A stretch of DNA of 64,000 nucleotides from Acanthacorydalis orientalis (lineage: Eukaryota > Arthropoda > Insecta > Megaloptera > Corydalidae), in contig CM068315.1 in the NCBI GenBank assembly GCA_034766995.1, positions 39,824,318-39,888,317 of the forward strand, given 5' to 3'. Below are positions 54,439 through 64,000 of this stretch, one piece after another. The notes under the pieces are model-generated. The model did no database searches, was not told the DNA's origin, and saw only the letters and a list, made by a program, of their open reading frames with translations. Made by a program: the position numbers and the translations under genes. Within the stretch, counting starts at the first letter, position 1. Every line of letters starts with the position of its first letter.

Positions 54439-54657
54439 GCATACATATGTGTGTGTGCGTATGTGTTTATATATGAGTGGAATGTTCCTGTAATGTTTCA
54501 ATGAAATTTTGAATGTATAGAGATTTTTACAGTGAGTGGTAAAAGTAATTAGATTCGTTAACATGCATGGCAGAGATATTTAAATATCTAGAAGTTTCTA
54601 GTAAAATGCAGAAATTATAACTTTTTACATTTCACAGTAATATGAATGTAGTACACG

Positions 54658-54711
<54 letters not shown>

Positions 54712-54779
54712 TTGCGTATGTATGTGAATAATAAGAAGTCGAAGGAGAATAAATAAATAGAAAAACAAACAAGATTTAC

Positions 54780-54960
54780 ATTGACCAAAGATGATTAAAA
54801 TGTTTTTTGATCAAAATGTTCAATAATGAATTATTGGTAATTTTGATAATAACTTGAACTCATTTCGATAAAGTGGTCATATTTTTCAGCGCTCCAAGGT
54901 ATAGAAATTCATAGATCTCACACATTTTTCTGTACCTTACAATTAGAGATAGACAAAAAA
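54780..54960. repeat. Palindromic repeat family, left arm and centre (copy 12)
   Basis: TTTTTTGATCAAAATGTTCA, ATTTCGATAAAGTGGTCATA and the centre CAGCGCTCCAAGGTATAGAA, TTTCTGTACCTTACAATTAG match other members. The right arm is not visible. Confidence 0.5.
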
Positions 54961-55096
54961 AAATATCAAATCTAAAATTATAATATATGACATGCATACG
55001 TTGAAGCGAATTTAGCCAAAGAGCTTTAGACTGTGATTACATCAAAGAAGACACGTTATAGCTGGAAGAATAAAAAGCTTGAAATAGAAGTGCAGG

Positions 55097-55263
55097 CAGT
55101 GGCGCGGTTATAGTTTCATGGGGACCAGGAAAATTTGATTTAGGGGGGCTCATGTGCAGTTTTGTACTACATTAATGAGTTTGTAAAAGATTGGTTTAGG
55201 ATCCCCTTCTTCGTGGTGAATTCAGGCAATTGCCCTTTTTGCACATAGGATAATGCGACACTG
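55097..55263. mobile_element. Short hAT-like element with CAGTGKCGC ends
   Basis: It starts CAGTGGCGCGG and ends ATGCGACACTG, so the inverted ends are CAGTGGCGC and CAGTGTCGC. The flanks AGTGCAGG and AGTGGGCG are only loosely alike, so the 8-bp duplication is weak. The 167-bp interior is relatively G-rich (TTTAGGGGGGCTC) and does not code. Its ends resemble those of the elements at 2414 and 50193, but the interior is different. Confidence 0.5.
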
Positions 55264-55478
55264 AGTGGGCGTGACATAATTCAAGAGGAGGAGATAACAG
55301 ATCAATAACAGAAATTTATCACTAGGAACCAAAATGTGTACCAATGTTCAGAAAAAGCTAGTGGGACAGTTGAAATAAAATATCAGAAAATCATAAAAGG
55401 GAAACACCTGAATTGAACAAATGGAAACTTTTGAAAGTTATCTTTATTTAACAGTAACTCTGAAAGTTGATATAAACA

Positions 55479-55528
<50 letters not shown>

Positions 55529-55771
55529 GACTAATAAATGGACAGAGATTCATAAGTTATTTCAAATAAAATATAGCTTAAAATGAATAAACTGTGAGCA
55601 TATTTCCATTTTGATTTTTTTTGAAGACAGTTACAAATTTCAAGAAATCGATGTCTTGGATTTAATTGTAATACAATAGTATTTAAATTAAAAAATAATG
55701 TTACTTTCTTAAAAAACTGTTCTGTTAAATTAACTTAATTTTACAACGCAAGTACTTTAAATGTTCGATTA

Positions 55772-55846
<75 letters not shown>

Positions 55847-57004
55847 TTATTAACCTTTTCCATTCGACTGTTCCCTTTGAGGAGACATCGTAAATCTGAC
55901 AAATAACATTATTATTTTTTTTATAAAACGAATTAATAAATGTGTTTTTGAAGCTTCATTTTAATAAAGAAATTACTTACAATGCTATATCATTACAATG
56001 CTAAATTATCATGCTATTTATATCACTATTATTTGAAATTATTGGTTATTTGCTATTTTGTTAAAATATGTTCGATTTGCTGGTAGGTGAGGTGAAAAAA
56101 ACCGTGTGCAAAAGGTTAAACAACTGTTTAGCATTTTTCGTTTTCGACGTTTTAGTGATCTTTTTATTGAAATTCTAGATTAAACAGACATATAGAAACT
56201 CTTATATCATTTATAGTAAAGAATAATTATAAAACGAACAGAGTTGATAAAAAAATAAATAAGATTCAATTATTTAATTTCTGAAAATCAATCATTCTTA
56301 ATATTAAATAAATCTAAGTTCTTACATTAAAGATATACGAACTCGTTACCAGTACGAACTAATTTTTAACACAATGTTTTAAACAAAATGTATATTGCTG
56401 TTTTTAGTTGTAAAAAAAAATCAAATAAAACTGTTAAATATCAGGAACAATCACTTAATCCGCTCTCAATGTTTCGGTCGCGAAAGCACTTTTACTGAAG
56501 AGAAAACTGTAGACTCAAATTGACAGTTACGCGGTCTGCGTCTTCTTCTTGTTATTAAATGTTCGTATGTACGAATTGTTCGGCTTACAATAGCAGACTG
56601 TCTACAGTCTTCAGCAAAGTGTAACTTTTAATAAAACGCAACTTTCTTCTTCTACGGCAGTCGTATAGCAAAACGGCTATGACTATAACACTGGAATTAG
56701 TTAATTTGGATTGTTTCTGTTGCATGAATCAGAAATTCAGGTCGATGAACACCGTTGTTACAAATTCACATCCAGCCATTGTTGTCTTCATTGTTCATAG
56801 AATTCTATTATTTCGATGAAGCTGTATCCATTTTTTATGCTGTTTAGTTTTTTTTTTGTCATCTGAATTGTAGTTCGAGTTTATAAATAAATATTAATTT
56901 ATTGTGATGTTTGTTACAAGTACATATGCATTTGTTAATAAACTTGTTTGAAAAGTTCCTGTGCTAGGAAATAAAACACATACTTTTAATATTACATTAA
57001 TTTG

Positions 57005-57295
57005 GCACTGTGACTTAATTTAATTTGTAAAATGAAATTTTAATCATCACAAAAATCACAAAAAATTTTTTTGATCAAAAATGTTCAATAATTTTGATTC
57101 TTGATCGTTTTGATTATTGTTTATGCATATTTTCATATCGATCATCAATTTCTGTACCTCACAATGTACTCTAAGGATGATAGTATTGTCATCGAAATGC
57201 GCATAAGCAACGTTAAAAGTAATAAATAATTAACAGTTAAACATTTTTATGGTTTACGGGATGACTAAGAAATTTATTAGTGAAACTGAATTTTG
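57005..57295. repeat. Palindromic repeat family, copy 13 (both arms)
   Basis: Left arm: TTTTTGATCAAAAATGTTCA, ATTGTTTATGCATATTTTCA. Centre: TTTCTGTACCTCACAATGTA. Right arm: GATAGTATTGTCATCGAAAT, GCGCATAAGCAACGTTAAAA, TTTATGGTTTACGGGATGAC. The arms are about 125 bases each. No open frame. Confidence 0.6.
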
Positions 57296-57315
57296 AATAT
57301 TTATTTTATTCATAA

Positions 57316-57376
<61 letters not shown>

Positions 57377-57895
57377 ATCTCTTTCAGGCACAATATATCA
57401 TTTTTAATTTTATTTTCACTTTCGGTAATATTTGTTTTAGTTGTTTTCATGAATTGGATTGAGAATTTACTGCGTTTTTCTTTTATTACCTCTACATAGT
57501 CAAATTGCTTTTTTTTATCCTCTCAACGTTATTTTAAGACTTTAATTCAAAAAGTAGTTAATGTGTATTAAATCGGGTGAATATGGTGGTTCTAAATTAT
57601 AATTTTTTTAATTTTAAAAAATAATAGACTAAAATATATACACATTGTAGACAAAAACTTAAATTATTTTAATATATATATATATAATTTATAAGATAAA
57701 TTACAGTATAGTTTCATAAAATGTATAGCTCTATGGTACTGAAAAAAAATCGTCTAGAAGAAAACAAATAGCGTGTTCTTTGGCATACATGTCATCCGGA
57801 GATCATCCATGATGTGTAACACCTACACATACATAGGAATGAATGTCCGCTTATATTTCTATTCTGTATTAATTGGAGACAGATAAACACACGAG

Positions 57896-57931
<36 letters not shown>

Positions 57932-58654
57932 AACAATACCTCTATATATAAAACTATTCATTTAGATTTTTAAAAATTCACACGTATATTTAAGTAATTA
58001 GAGCTTTACTTGAATTTGTATTTGTTAAACATTCCGCGGTTGTTTCATTTACACCGATTCCGTTTTAATTTTTAATTTAAGAAATTTGTTAATTAAATTC
58101 CGTTTAACAATAATTATGAAACGTACTAGAGCTTTTCGGTGACGGCGGTGTTAGTCAAATTCAAAAGGTTTTTTTTTGATAATAAGCGAGACAAAATAGA
58201 AAAATAATTTGTAACAATTTCAAGAGATTTTCATTCTTAATATCTGTATAAATTATAGAAAATGCTTTGTATAATTAATGTTACATTATTTTCTGAAATG
58301 CTGGCACACTTTCGATGACTAATTTTGATAATTTGTGTTAATATTTGCAATTATAGTGATATGTTTTCATTTTGTTGTATTTAAAGTATTTAAAGTAGCA
58401 TTAAAAATGATAAAAGCATGAAAAGATGTATTTATTAACTGCTGGTGTTGATTTATTTTTTTTTTAATAAGAAAATATATTTTTTCTTCGATTATTCGTG
58501 AAAACATGTTAATACAGGCAATATACCTTTTATTTTTCTTCATTTCATTTTTACAATTTCATTTAATCCAAAAATTTAAAAAAAATAATTTAATCAAAAA
58601 TATATTTAAGGGTGCTAGCAGTACAGAGTATATATATATATATATATATTAAGT

Positions 58655-59455
58655 GTACAAATTGAATCGGTGCTTTTTTATAGAAAATGAATGTTTACAG
58701 AAAAATGGAATACATTTCAATCCTCAACATATCCCTCATTATTTTATATAATTTTACTCTATCTGTCGAATAACTGACGAATTTCTTATCAACAAATATG
58801 GAAGCCTTAAGTCTATGAAGTCGTAATAAATTTTCGGACATATTTCAGTGTTTTAGTATTTTTTGCTTGTTTTATGCATTACAACACCTTCCCCCAAAGC
58901 TAAACAAATCATTTCTGCGAATTCGGCAGCATTTTTTTTTTGACTGGAATGCGAAAAGTATGTATTGCTTGATGTTTAGTTTCTTAACCGATGTTGATAG
59001 TTCACCGGGCGTAACCCATGATTTTCGACCCTTGATTTGTCGTATAAAACCCATTTACCATCCACGGTTCACTTAATAGCTTCTCAAGTTCGTTGTCTTT
59101 AATTTTTTTCAGTTGTCCAGGACGTTTTCGGTCGGAAAAATCAAAATTACCATTCCGAAACCTTTGAAACCATTTTTTTCATGTTTTGTGCGTCATAAGA
59201 AGACCATCTCCACGAAATTGAGCTAATCATTCCTACGGTTTTAGCAACATTTGTTCAACAGGAATGCTAAAAGTATGCAATGCTTAATGCGCTGTTTTCT
59301 CGCTCCATCGAGTTCACTACTGTTTTGTGAGCTTATGTCAAATGCTTGGCCAAGATATATAGTTGTTAAAAGTTATCACTTCATAATCCTAAAACGACAA
59401 AAATATTTTAATTTAAAACAGAGTTATGATTGATTCAGTTTAAAGGTACACATTT
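58655..59455 (-). mobile_element. Rearranged mariner remnant carrying its N-terminal module twice
   Basis: Minus strand, starting near the ATG at 59308 (MERENSALSIAYF). Mixed-frame translation gives KKWFQRFRNGNFDFSDRKRP (the second helix-turn-helix region), then GFIRQIKGRKSWVTPGELST (the RRKSWVKPGEPS block of mariner transposases). The N-terminal type then recurs (IKQYILFAFQSKKKCCRIRR) at about 58980-58880, followed by the 3' end. The ends, GTGTACAAATTGAATCGGTG at 58654 and an inverse like GATTCAGTTTAAAGGTACA at about 59435-59453, are mariner-like. Stops and shifts make it non-functional. It lies beside a (TA)n tract. Confidence 0.7.
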
Positions 59456-59504
59456 TTTTGAACTTACTCGCACACAACATACACACACATATATACGCAT
59501 ATAT

Positions 59505-59550
<46 letters not shown>

Positions 59551-59897
59551 TTGTGTGCAATAATGTTTAATTTGTTTATTGACACTGACTATAAAATGTG
59601 AAAGCCATCTATTATTGATCTTAATGTGAATGGCAATCTATTAACTCCAGTAAAACGAAAATTTAATCGTATCTCCGGTTATTGTCACAATGATGTACAT
59701 CATTCAGAAGACAAAAAATTAAAACCTTATTTATAGATATTTCATGTTTTAATTCGTTTTACAATTCTATTGAAGCATGCAGTATCTAACATTTTTTTAA
59801 ACTTGCCTTTATTTTAGATTTATCAAATTTCACAGGAAATAGCTTGAAACAGAGTTGAATATTATGTTATTAATTAGGAGCATTGGCTTTTTAATGG

Positions 59898-59932
<35 letters not shown>

Positions 59933-61667
59933 TCATATTTTCGTTCAATATACTTTTTAACCCATACGTCACAGTAGTTGAAAATTGGGGTACAATCTGA
60001 TAAAGTCTCATAATAATTCCAAACATTTTAGTCTGTTATTCTTTTTAAAATAATAAAATACGTTTTCAAAAATCGATAGGTCATCTTGAAGCATTTTGTG
60101 AAAGTTGTTAAAATTATATTAAACAAAAATTTGTTATCTGGGGTACTCGTATACAGGGAGGTAATGAATAAATAAGCCTTTGAGTCTTCTTTTATGTTTT
60201 AATAAAAAAGTATCCCCCCGGGTATGAGGTTAAACTATGCCTAATTTCTACTTCTTTTTTTGATTTTAATGAGCAGTTCGATTCAATATAAAAAGTTATA
60301 GAAAGAAGTTAATTACTATTTAAACTGCACAATAGGAAATTTGTGTTTCTTGTGAAATAATACTTAGGATTACCTATAAAAAATTTAAAATACACGTATT
60401 TGTGAGTTAATTAAGCTTTTAACAATTAGCTATTTGTTCGAAATATTTCTGGCTAACAAAAATCAGAATATTCAAATTGCCGAACAGAATAATTGACTTA
60501 AGAATAGAATTATGAAAGAATTATTTCTTCGAGTGCAACATGACGATTGAAAAGATAAACGAGTTGGTTGTGTTAAACATTGTGGGACACCAAAAAAGTT
60601 ACAGACAGAAAACACAACGATTTTAATTGTAATTGATTCAGTTTTGTGTAAACCGATTTTCTTTCTATTTTGAAAATTTTATTTATCTACAAATTTGGAT
60701 TTTATTTGTACGTTTATTAAATTTTTTTTTATATATATATAGTTTTATTTGTAGTAAATGTACTTAAAGAGTCTTCTTTATTGAATCTCATTTCATATTT
60801 TTCGGTTTGTAATTAAAACTGCTACTGTTTACACAACAATGTGCAAATTGATACTGTGAAATATTCGGATTACTGATAAAAAAAATTCGTTCTCTCTATA
60901 GACGCAATATTATCGAGTTTATGAAGATTGCCACACAAATTTGAAAGTATGTCTGATGCTCTATTGTCTAAGATTTATAGCCGTGAAATGCGAAAATATT
61001 TAGTTTTTTTTTCTTCTTCTTTTTGCGCATCGAATGTTTTCACATAACATTTTGATTTCTTTAATGCATTCGCAGCACCAGGGATTTGTAATATTCAGTT
61101 ATATCACTACATCCTTGAGATATTTGAAAAATTTTTAATTCTATAATACATACATTTTTGTACCTACTGAAATTCGTATAATTGTATCATAATTAATATA
61201 AATAATTTAGAATATCCTTTTCTCTTGCTGCAAATCTTCATACTTTTGTGTTATTAAATATAAAATGACAATTCGTTCATTGTTTTGTTACTGACACTAA
61301 TAAAATAACTGTTATTAAAGTTATATATATATATATATAAATAATGTCAGCGTTAGGGTATGCGATACCAACAAGCTCTAAAGTCTACCTAATGATTTAT
61401 AAGGTCAAAAACGTTGAAATACTATTGTCTCGAAAACGGATGTATAAACACAATTAAATTCAATATAAAAATCGAATTAACGCATTAACGGTTTCTTAAA
61501 CTTAAATAATATTAAATCTATACAGATATTATAGTACTAACAAAAAATTTATGTTACAATTTCCCATAGTGTTCACTATAATATGTAGAGGATATTTTGA
61601 AAATCGAATAGCAGTTTCGCAAAATTTACGCAACGGATTTAGTACGTGCGATTTTATATATAAATGA

Positions 61668-61757
<90 letters not shown>

Positions 61758-62088
61758 ATAATGTATGTATAATTGTAAGTACGTATCAAAACGCAAGTTT
61801 TATATATTTGAATTAATTATAGTAGAAAGCAACAAAGACAATGTAAGTAATTGGTTAAACGAATAATTTAATATTCATAGTGTTTTGTTTTAAAACATTT
61901 TACTTCACTAACGAAATGGACGAAATGAAATAAATTCGCATTGTTTTGTTTCTTTTTGGCAAGGTAATGCGAATAAATAAATTTAAATGTTTTTTTCATT
62001 TCGTTCCGTTGTACAAATCAGGCGTATTACTTACACAACTACTGATTTATAACGCGTGAAATTCGGTAGGTGCATTTCAAACTAGAGA

Positions 62089-62116
<28 letters not shown>
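59456..62116. other. AT-rich interval without a supportable gene
   Basis: (TA)n tracts at about 59513-59548, 59900-59928, 61322-61338 and 62088-62116 and the array at 61671-61757. Around 60540-60630 a minus-free stretch reads GCVKHCGTPKKLQTEN, which hints at a Tc1-like N-terminal region but is too short to call. Otherwise nothing recognisable. Confidence 0.5.
61671..61757. repeat. (TA)n array with a TG tail
   Basis: About 85 bases of TA with one GAAAA interruption and a final TGTGTGTGTGTG. Confidence 0.9.
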
Positions 62117-62119
<3 letters not shown>

Positions 62120-62588
62120 TTGTACAAATTAATTCGGTGCCCTTTTTTATAGAAAATGAATGTATACGAAAAAATGGAATAAGTATTTTATATAGTTTTG
62201 CTTCATATGTCTAGTCACTGACGAATCTCTTGTCGAAGAAAATATGGCTGCTTTGAGTCGATGAAGTCTGAATGTATTTTCGGACCTCTGCAAGTGTTTT
62301 CACATGTTTTGCATGTTTTTATGAGTCACAACGCCTTCCCTCAGAGCCGAACAATTCATTTTCGCGGCTTCGGTAGCATTTTTTTTACCTGACATGTGAA
62401 AAGTATGCAATGCTTAATATGCTGTTTTTCGGACGCCATCGTATTCACTACTTTTTCTGAGGTTATCCTGTTTGGCCAAGATATATAGTGTTGTTAAATG
62501 CTAAGGTTGTCACTTCAAAATCTTAAAACGATGAAAAAATATTTTAATTTGAAACAGAGTTATGATTGAATTAATTTAAATGCACCTA
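62117..62588 (-). mobile_element. Short mariner remnant, second copy of the 58.7-kb family
   Basis: The ends TTAGTTGTACAAATTAATTC and the inverse GAATTAATTTAAATGCACCTAA pair up, and the left end joins a (TA)n array. On the minus strand the ATG at 62439 opens MASEKQHIKHCILFTCQVKK, after which the N-terminal type continues in another frame. The central and C-terminal coding parts are deleted. It aligns with 58655-58980 and 59255-59455 of the longer copy. Confidence 0.7.
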
Positions 62589-62641
62589 ATTAATGCTTAC
62601 AACTTATGTATGTGTATATATATATATACATAATATAACAG

Positions 62642-62676
<35 letters not shown>

Positions 62677-62679
<3 letters not shown>

Positions 62680-63508
62680 GAGGGTTGTTTGATAAAATAG
62701 TATAGTAGTAAAAAAGCAAGTTAAACACAGTTTTTTTTTTTGGAAAAAATCGATTTTATTTCTCAATATAGTCTCCATTGAAGGCTATACACTTGATTCA
62801 AGATGTCTGCAAAATATGCATCGGCAGAGGCGATGACATCCTCATTTGACAGGAATTTCTTCCCACGGAGTCAAATTTTTAAGTTTGGTAAGAGAAAGCA
62901 GTCGCACAGGGCCAAGTCCGGGGAATAGTGTGGATGGGGAATCAATTCGAAGCGTAATTCGTGCAATTTTGCCATTGCGACGGTCGATTTGTGGAATGGC
63001 ACGTTATCCTGGTGAAAGAGCACTTTTTGTGTACCAATCTTGGCCGTTTTTGTTTCAGTTCTTCTTTCAAACGGTCCAATCTTGTTGTATAATAGGCTCC
63101 TGTTATCGTTTTTCCCATCATTAAGTAGTCGATCAGGATGATTTCTTGGTACTTGGGACACCAAAAAATAGTGGTCATCACCTTCCTAGCCGACAAAACG
63201 GTTTTCGCCTTCTTCAGCGTACTTTCACCAGTCGTTATCCACTGCTTTGACTGCTGCTTCGACTCAGGTGTATAGTGGTGGATCCATGTTTCCTATGGAG
63301 ACGAATCGACGCAAAAATGCCTACTCGTTTTTTTCTATTTTTGCGGCAACTACTACAATGTTCGCTTCAAACATTTGTAGAACATGAACAAGGCGTCGCT
63401 TCTGACTGAAATTTCACCTATGCTAGTTACACTTTATAGCCGTGACGTTACTAAATGAATGATGACGCCATATCATAGAAATCTGCCAAACTTAGCAAAC
63501 GAACCACG

Positions 63509-63510
<2 letters not shown>
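62677..63510 (-). pseudogene. Decayed mariner transposase (Mos1-like subgroup)
   Basis: Minus strand. In order: FEANIV and AFLRRFVS fragments (63390-63290), a frameshifted HHYTPESKQQSKQW block (63280-63235), SARKVMTTIFWCPKYQEIIL and IDYLMMGKTITGAYYTTRLD (63196-63080), VLFHQDNVPFHKSTVAMAKL and LIPHPHYSPDLALCDCFLLP (63040-62885). These are the catalytic core of mariner transposases, with the second Asp in FHQDN and the third position in LALCD. Most of the N-terminus is missing and at least two frameshifts break the frame. The ends GAGGGTTGTTTGATAAAA and the inverse TTAGCAAACGAACCAC are diverged inverted repeats. (TA)n arrays adjoin both ends. Confidence 0.82.
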
Positions 63511-63545
<35 letters not shown>

Positions 63546-63916
63546 CATGTGTATTACAAAGTTGTTTCGTAAATTTCAACACAGATCCAGAGATGTAAAA
63601 TGAAATAAATTAATGTAACAGTAGTCTCCGACGCTTCACTTACTGAAGATATTTTTCATATGCTTTAAAAATTTCATTAATTATTTGCTTCTAGACGGTA
63701 CATATCTAAATCAATATACTACATATGTATATATATGTATATATATTATTTTTCTTGTATTTGAGCACGAAAGCGCGATAGTCTACTAAGCCATAAGCCA
63801 ATATTAAATTTAATAAGATGACTCAGGCTGTTGTCGGGGCCCTAGACGCCCCTAGGAACGACTACATATAGGCAGATCTGTGTCATATAAGCAGACTCGC
63901 TCCATCTAAAATTCGT

Positions 63917-63919
<3 letters not shown>

Positions 63920-63991
<72 letters not shown>
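63920..63991. repeat. (TA)n array with a (GA)n tail at the window end
   Basis: About 55 bases of TA followed by GAGAGAGAGAGAGAGAGAC. The DNA before it (63760-63910) is less AT-rich, with CGGGGCCCTAGACGCCCCTA, and is not recognised. Confidence 0.9.
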
Positions 63992-63992
<1 letters not shown>

Positions 63993-64000
63993 CATCAATA

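Larger units (their letters stand above)
53574..58650. other. Repeat-rich interval without a supportable gene
   Basis: (TA)n arrays at about 53946-53972, 54151-54197, 54401-54436, 54661-54711, 55480-55525, 55779-55843, 57318-57360 (with a TG tail) and 57900-57927; palindromic copies at 54780-54960 and 57005-57295; a hAT-like element at 55097-55263. The patch 56455-56720 is less AT-rich (TTTCGGTCGCGAAAGC, GTTACGCGGTCTGCGTC) and could be a promoter or leader exon of the minus-strand secreted-protein gene; this is a guess. No frame longer than about 70 codons looks real. Confidence 0.5.

Noticed and set aside
60530..60640. A possible Tc1-like N-terminal fragment (GCVKHCGTPKKLQTEN)
   Set aside because: Too short and no flanking homology or inverted ends; could be chance.

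Overview
The window looks like nuclear DNA of an insect, most likely a bee or a related hymenopteran. It is very AT-rich, its genes are split by short GT-AG introns with phases that fit, and it carries dozens of (TA)n arrays and several decayed mariner elements of types common in Hymenoptera. The eEF1A copy has a coding intron right after CDS nucleotide 753. The species assignment is an inference; no species marker was read directly.

Layout. About 1.2-18.9 kb: a plus-strand gene of nine small coding exons for a three-PDZ scaffold protein resembling the C-terminal part of MPDZ/PATJ. Its two first introns (4.5 and 8.2 kb) are full of old transposons. 18.9-30.1 kb: no supportable gene, very dense (TA)n arrays. 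30.1-48.1 kb: a compact housekeeping island holding NUP210 (22 coding exons, +), CNOT11 (10 exons, +), BRK1 (3 exons, -), eEF1A (2 coding exons plus a 5' leader exon, +) and an SLC25A19-type mitochondrial carrier (one coding exon, +). 49.3-52.9 kb: a three-exon minus-strand gene for a secreted protein that resembles the JHBP/takeout lipid-binding fold. 53-64 kb: repeat-rich DNA with a long inverted repeat, hAT-like and mariner-like remnants and many (TA)n arrays.

The island genes are functionally unrelated: nuclear pore membrane protein, mRNA deadenylation complex subunit, WAVE/SCAR actin regulator, translation elongation factor and thiamine pyrophosphate carrier. They sit close together but in ordinary eukaryotic arrangement: CNOT11 and BRK1 are tail to tail with 245 bp between stops, and BRK1 and eEF1A are head to head across about 0.8 kb.

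The least explained signal is the repeat content. A palindromic, non-coding element family occurs at about 13 places in the 64 kb, one copy split by a hAT-like MITE. There is also a roughly 141-bp-arm inverted repeat around a TA-rich loop at 53.0-53.5 kb, a piggyBac-type MITE with TTAA on both sides, a hAT-like element with a mariner MITE nested in it, a two-copy foldback family, a DD41D (rosa-type) transposase fossil, and a mariner copy that carries its N-terminal module twice. I found no new enzymatic or defence system.
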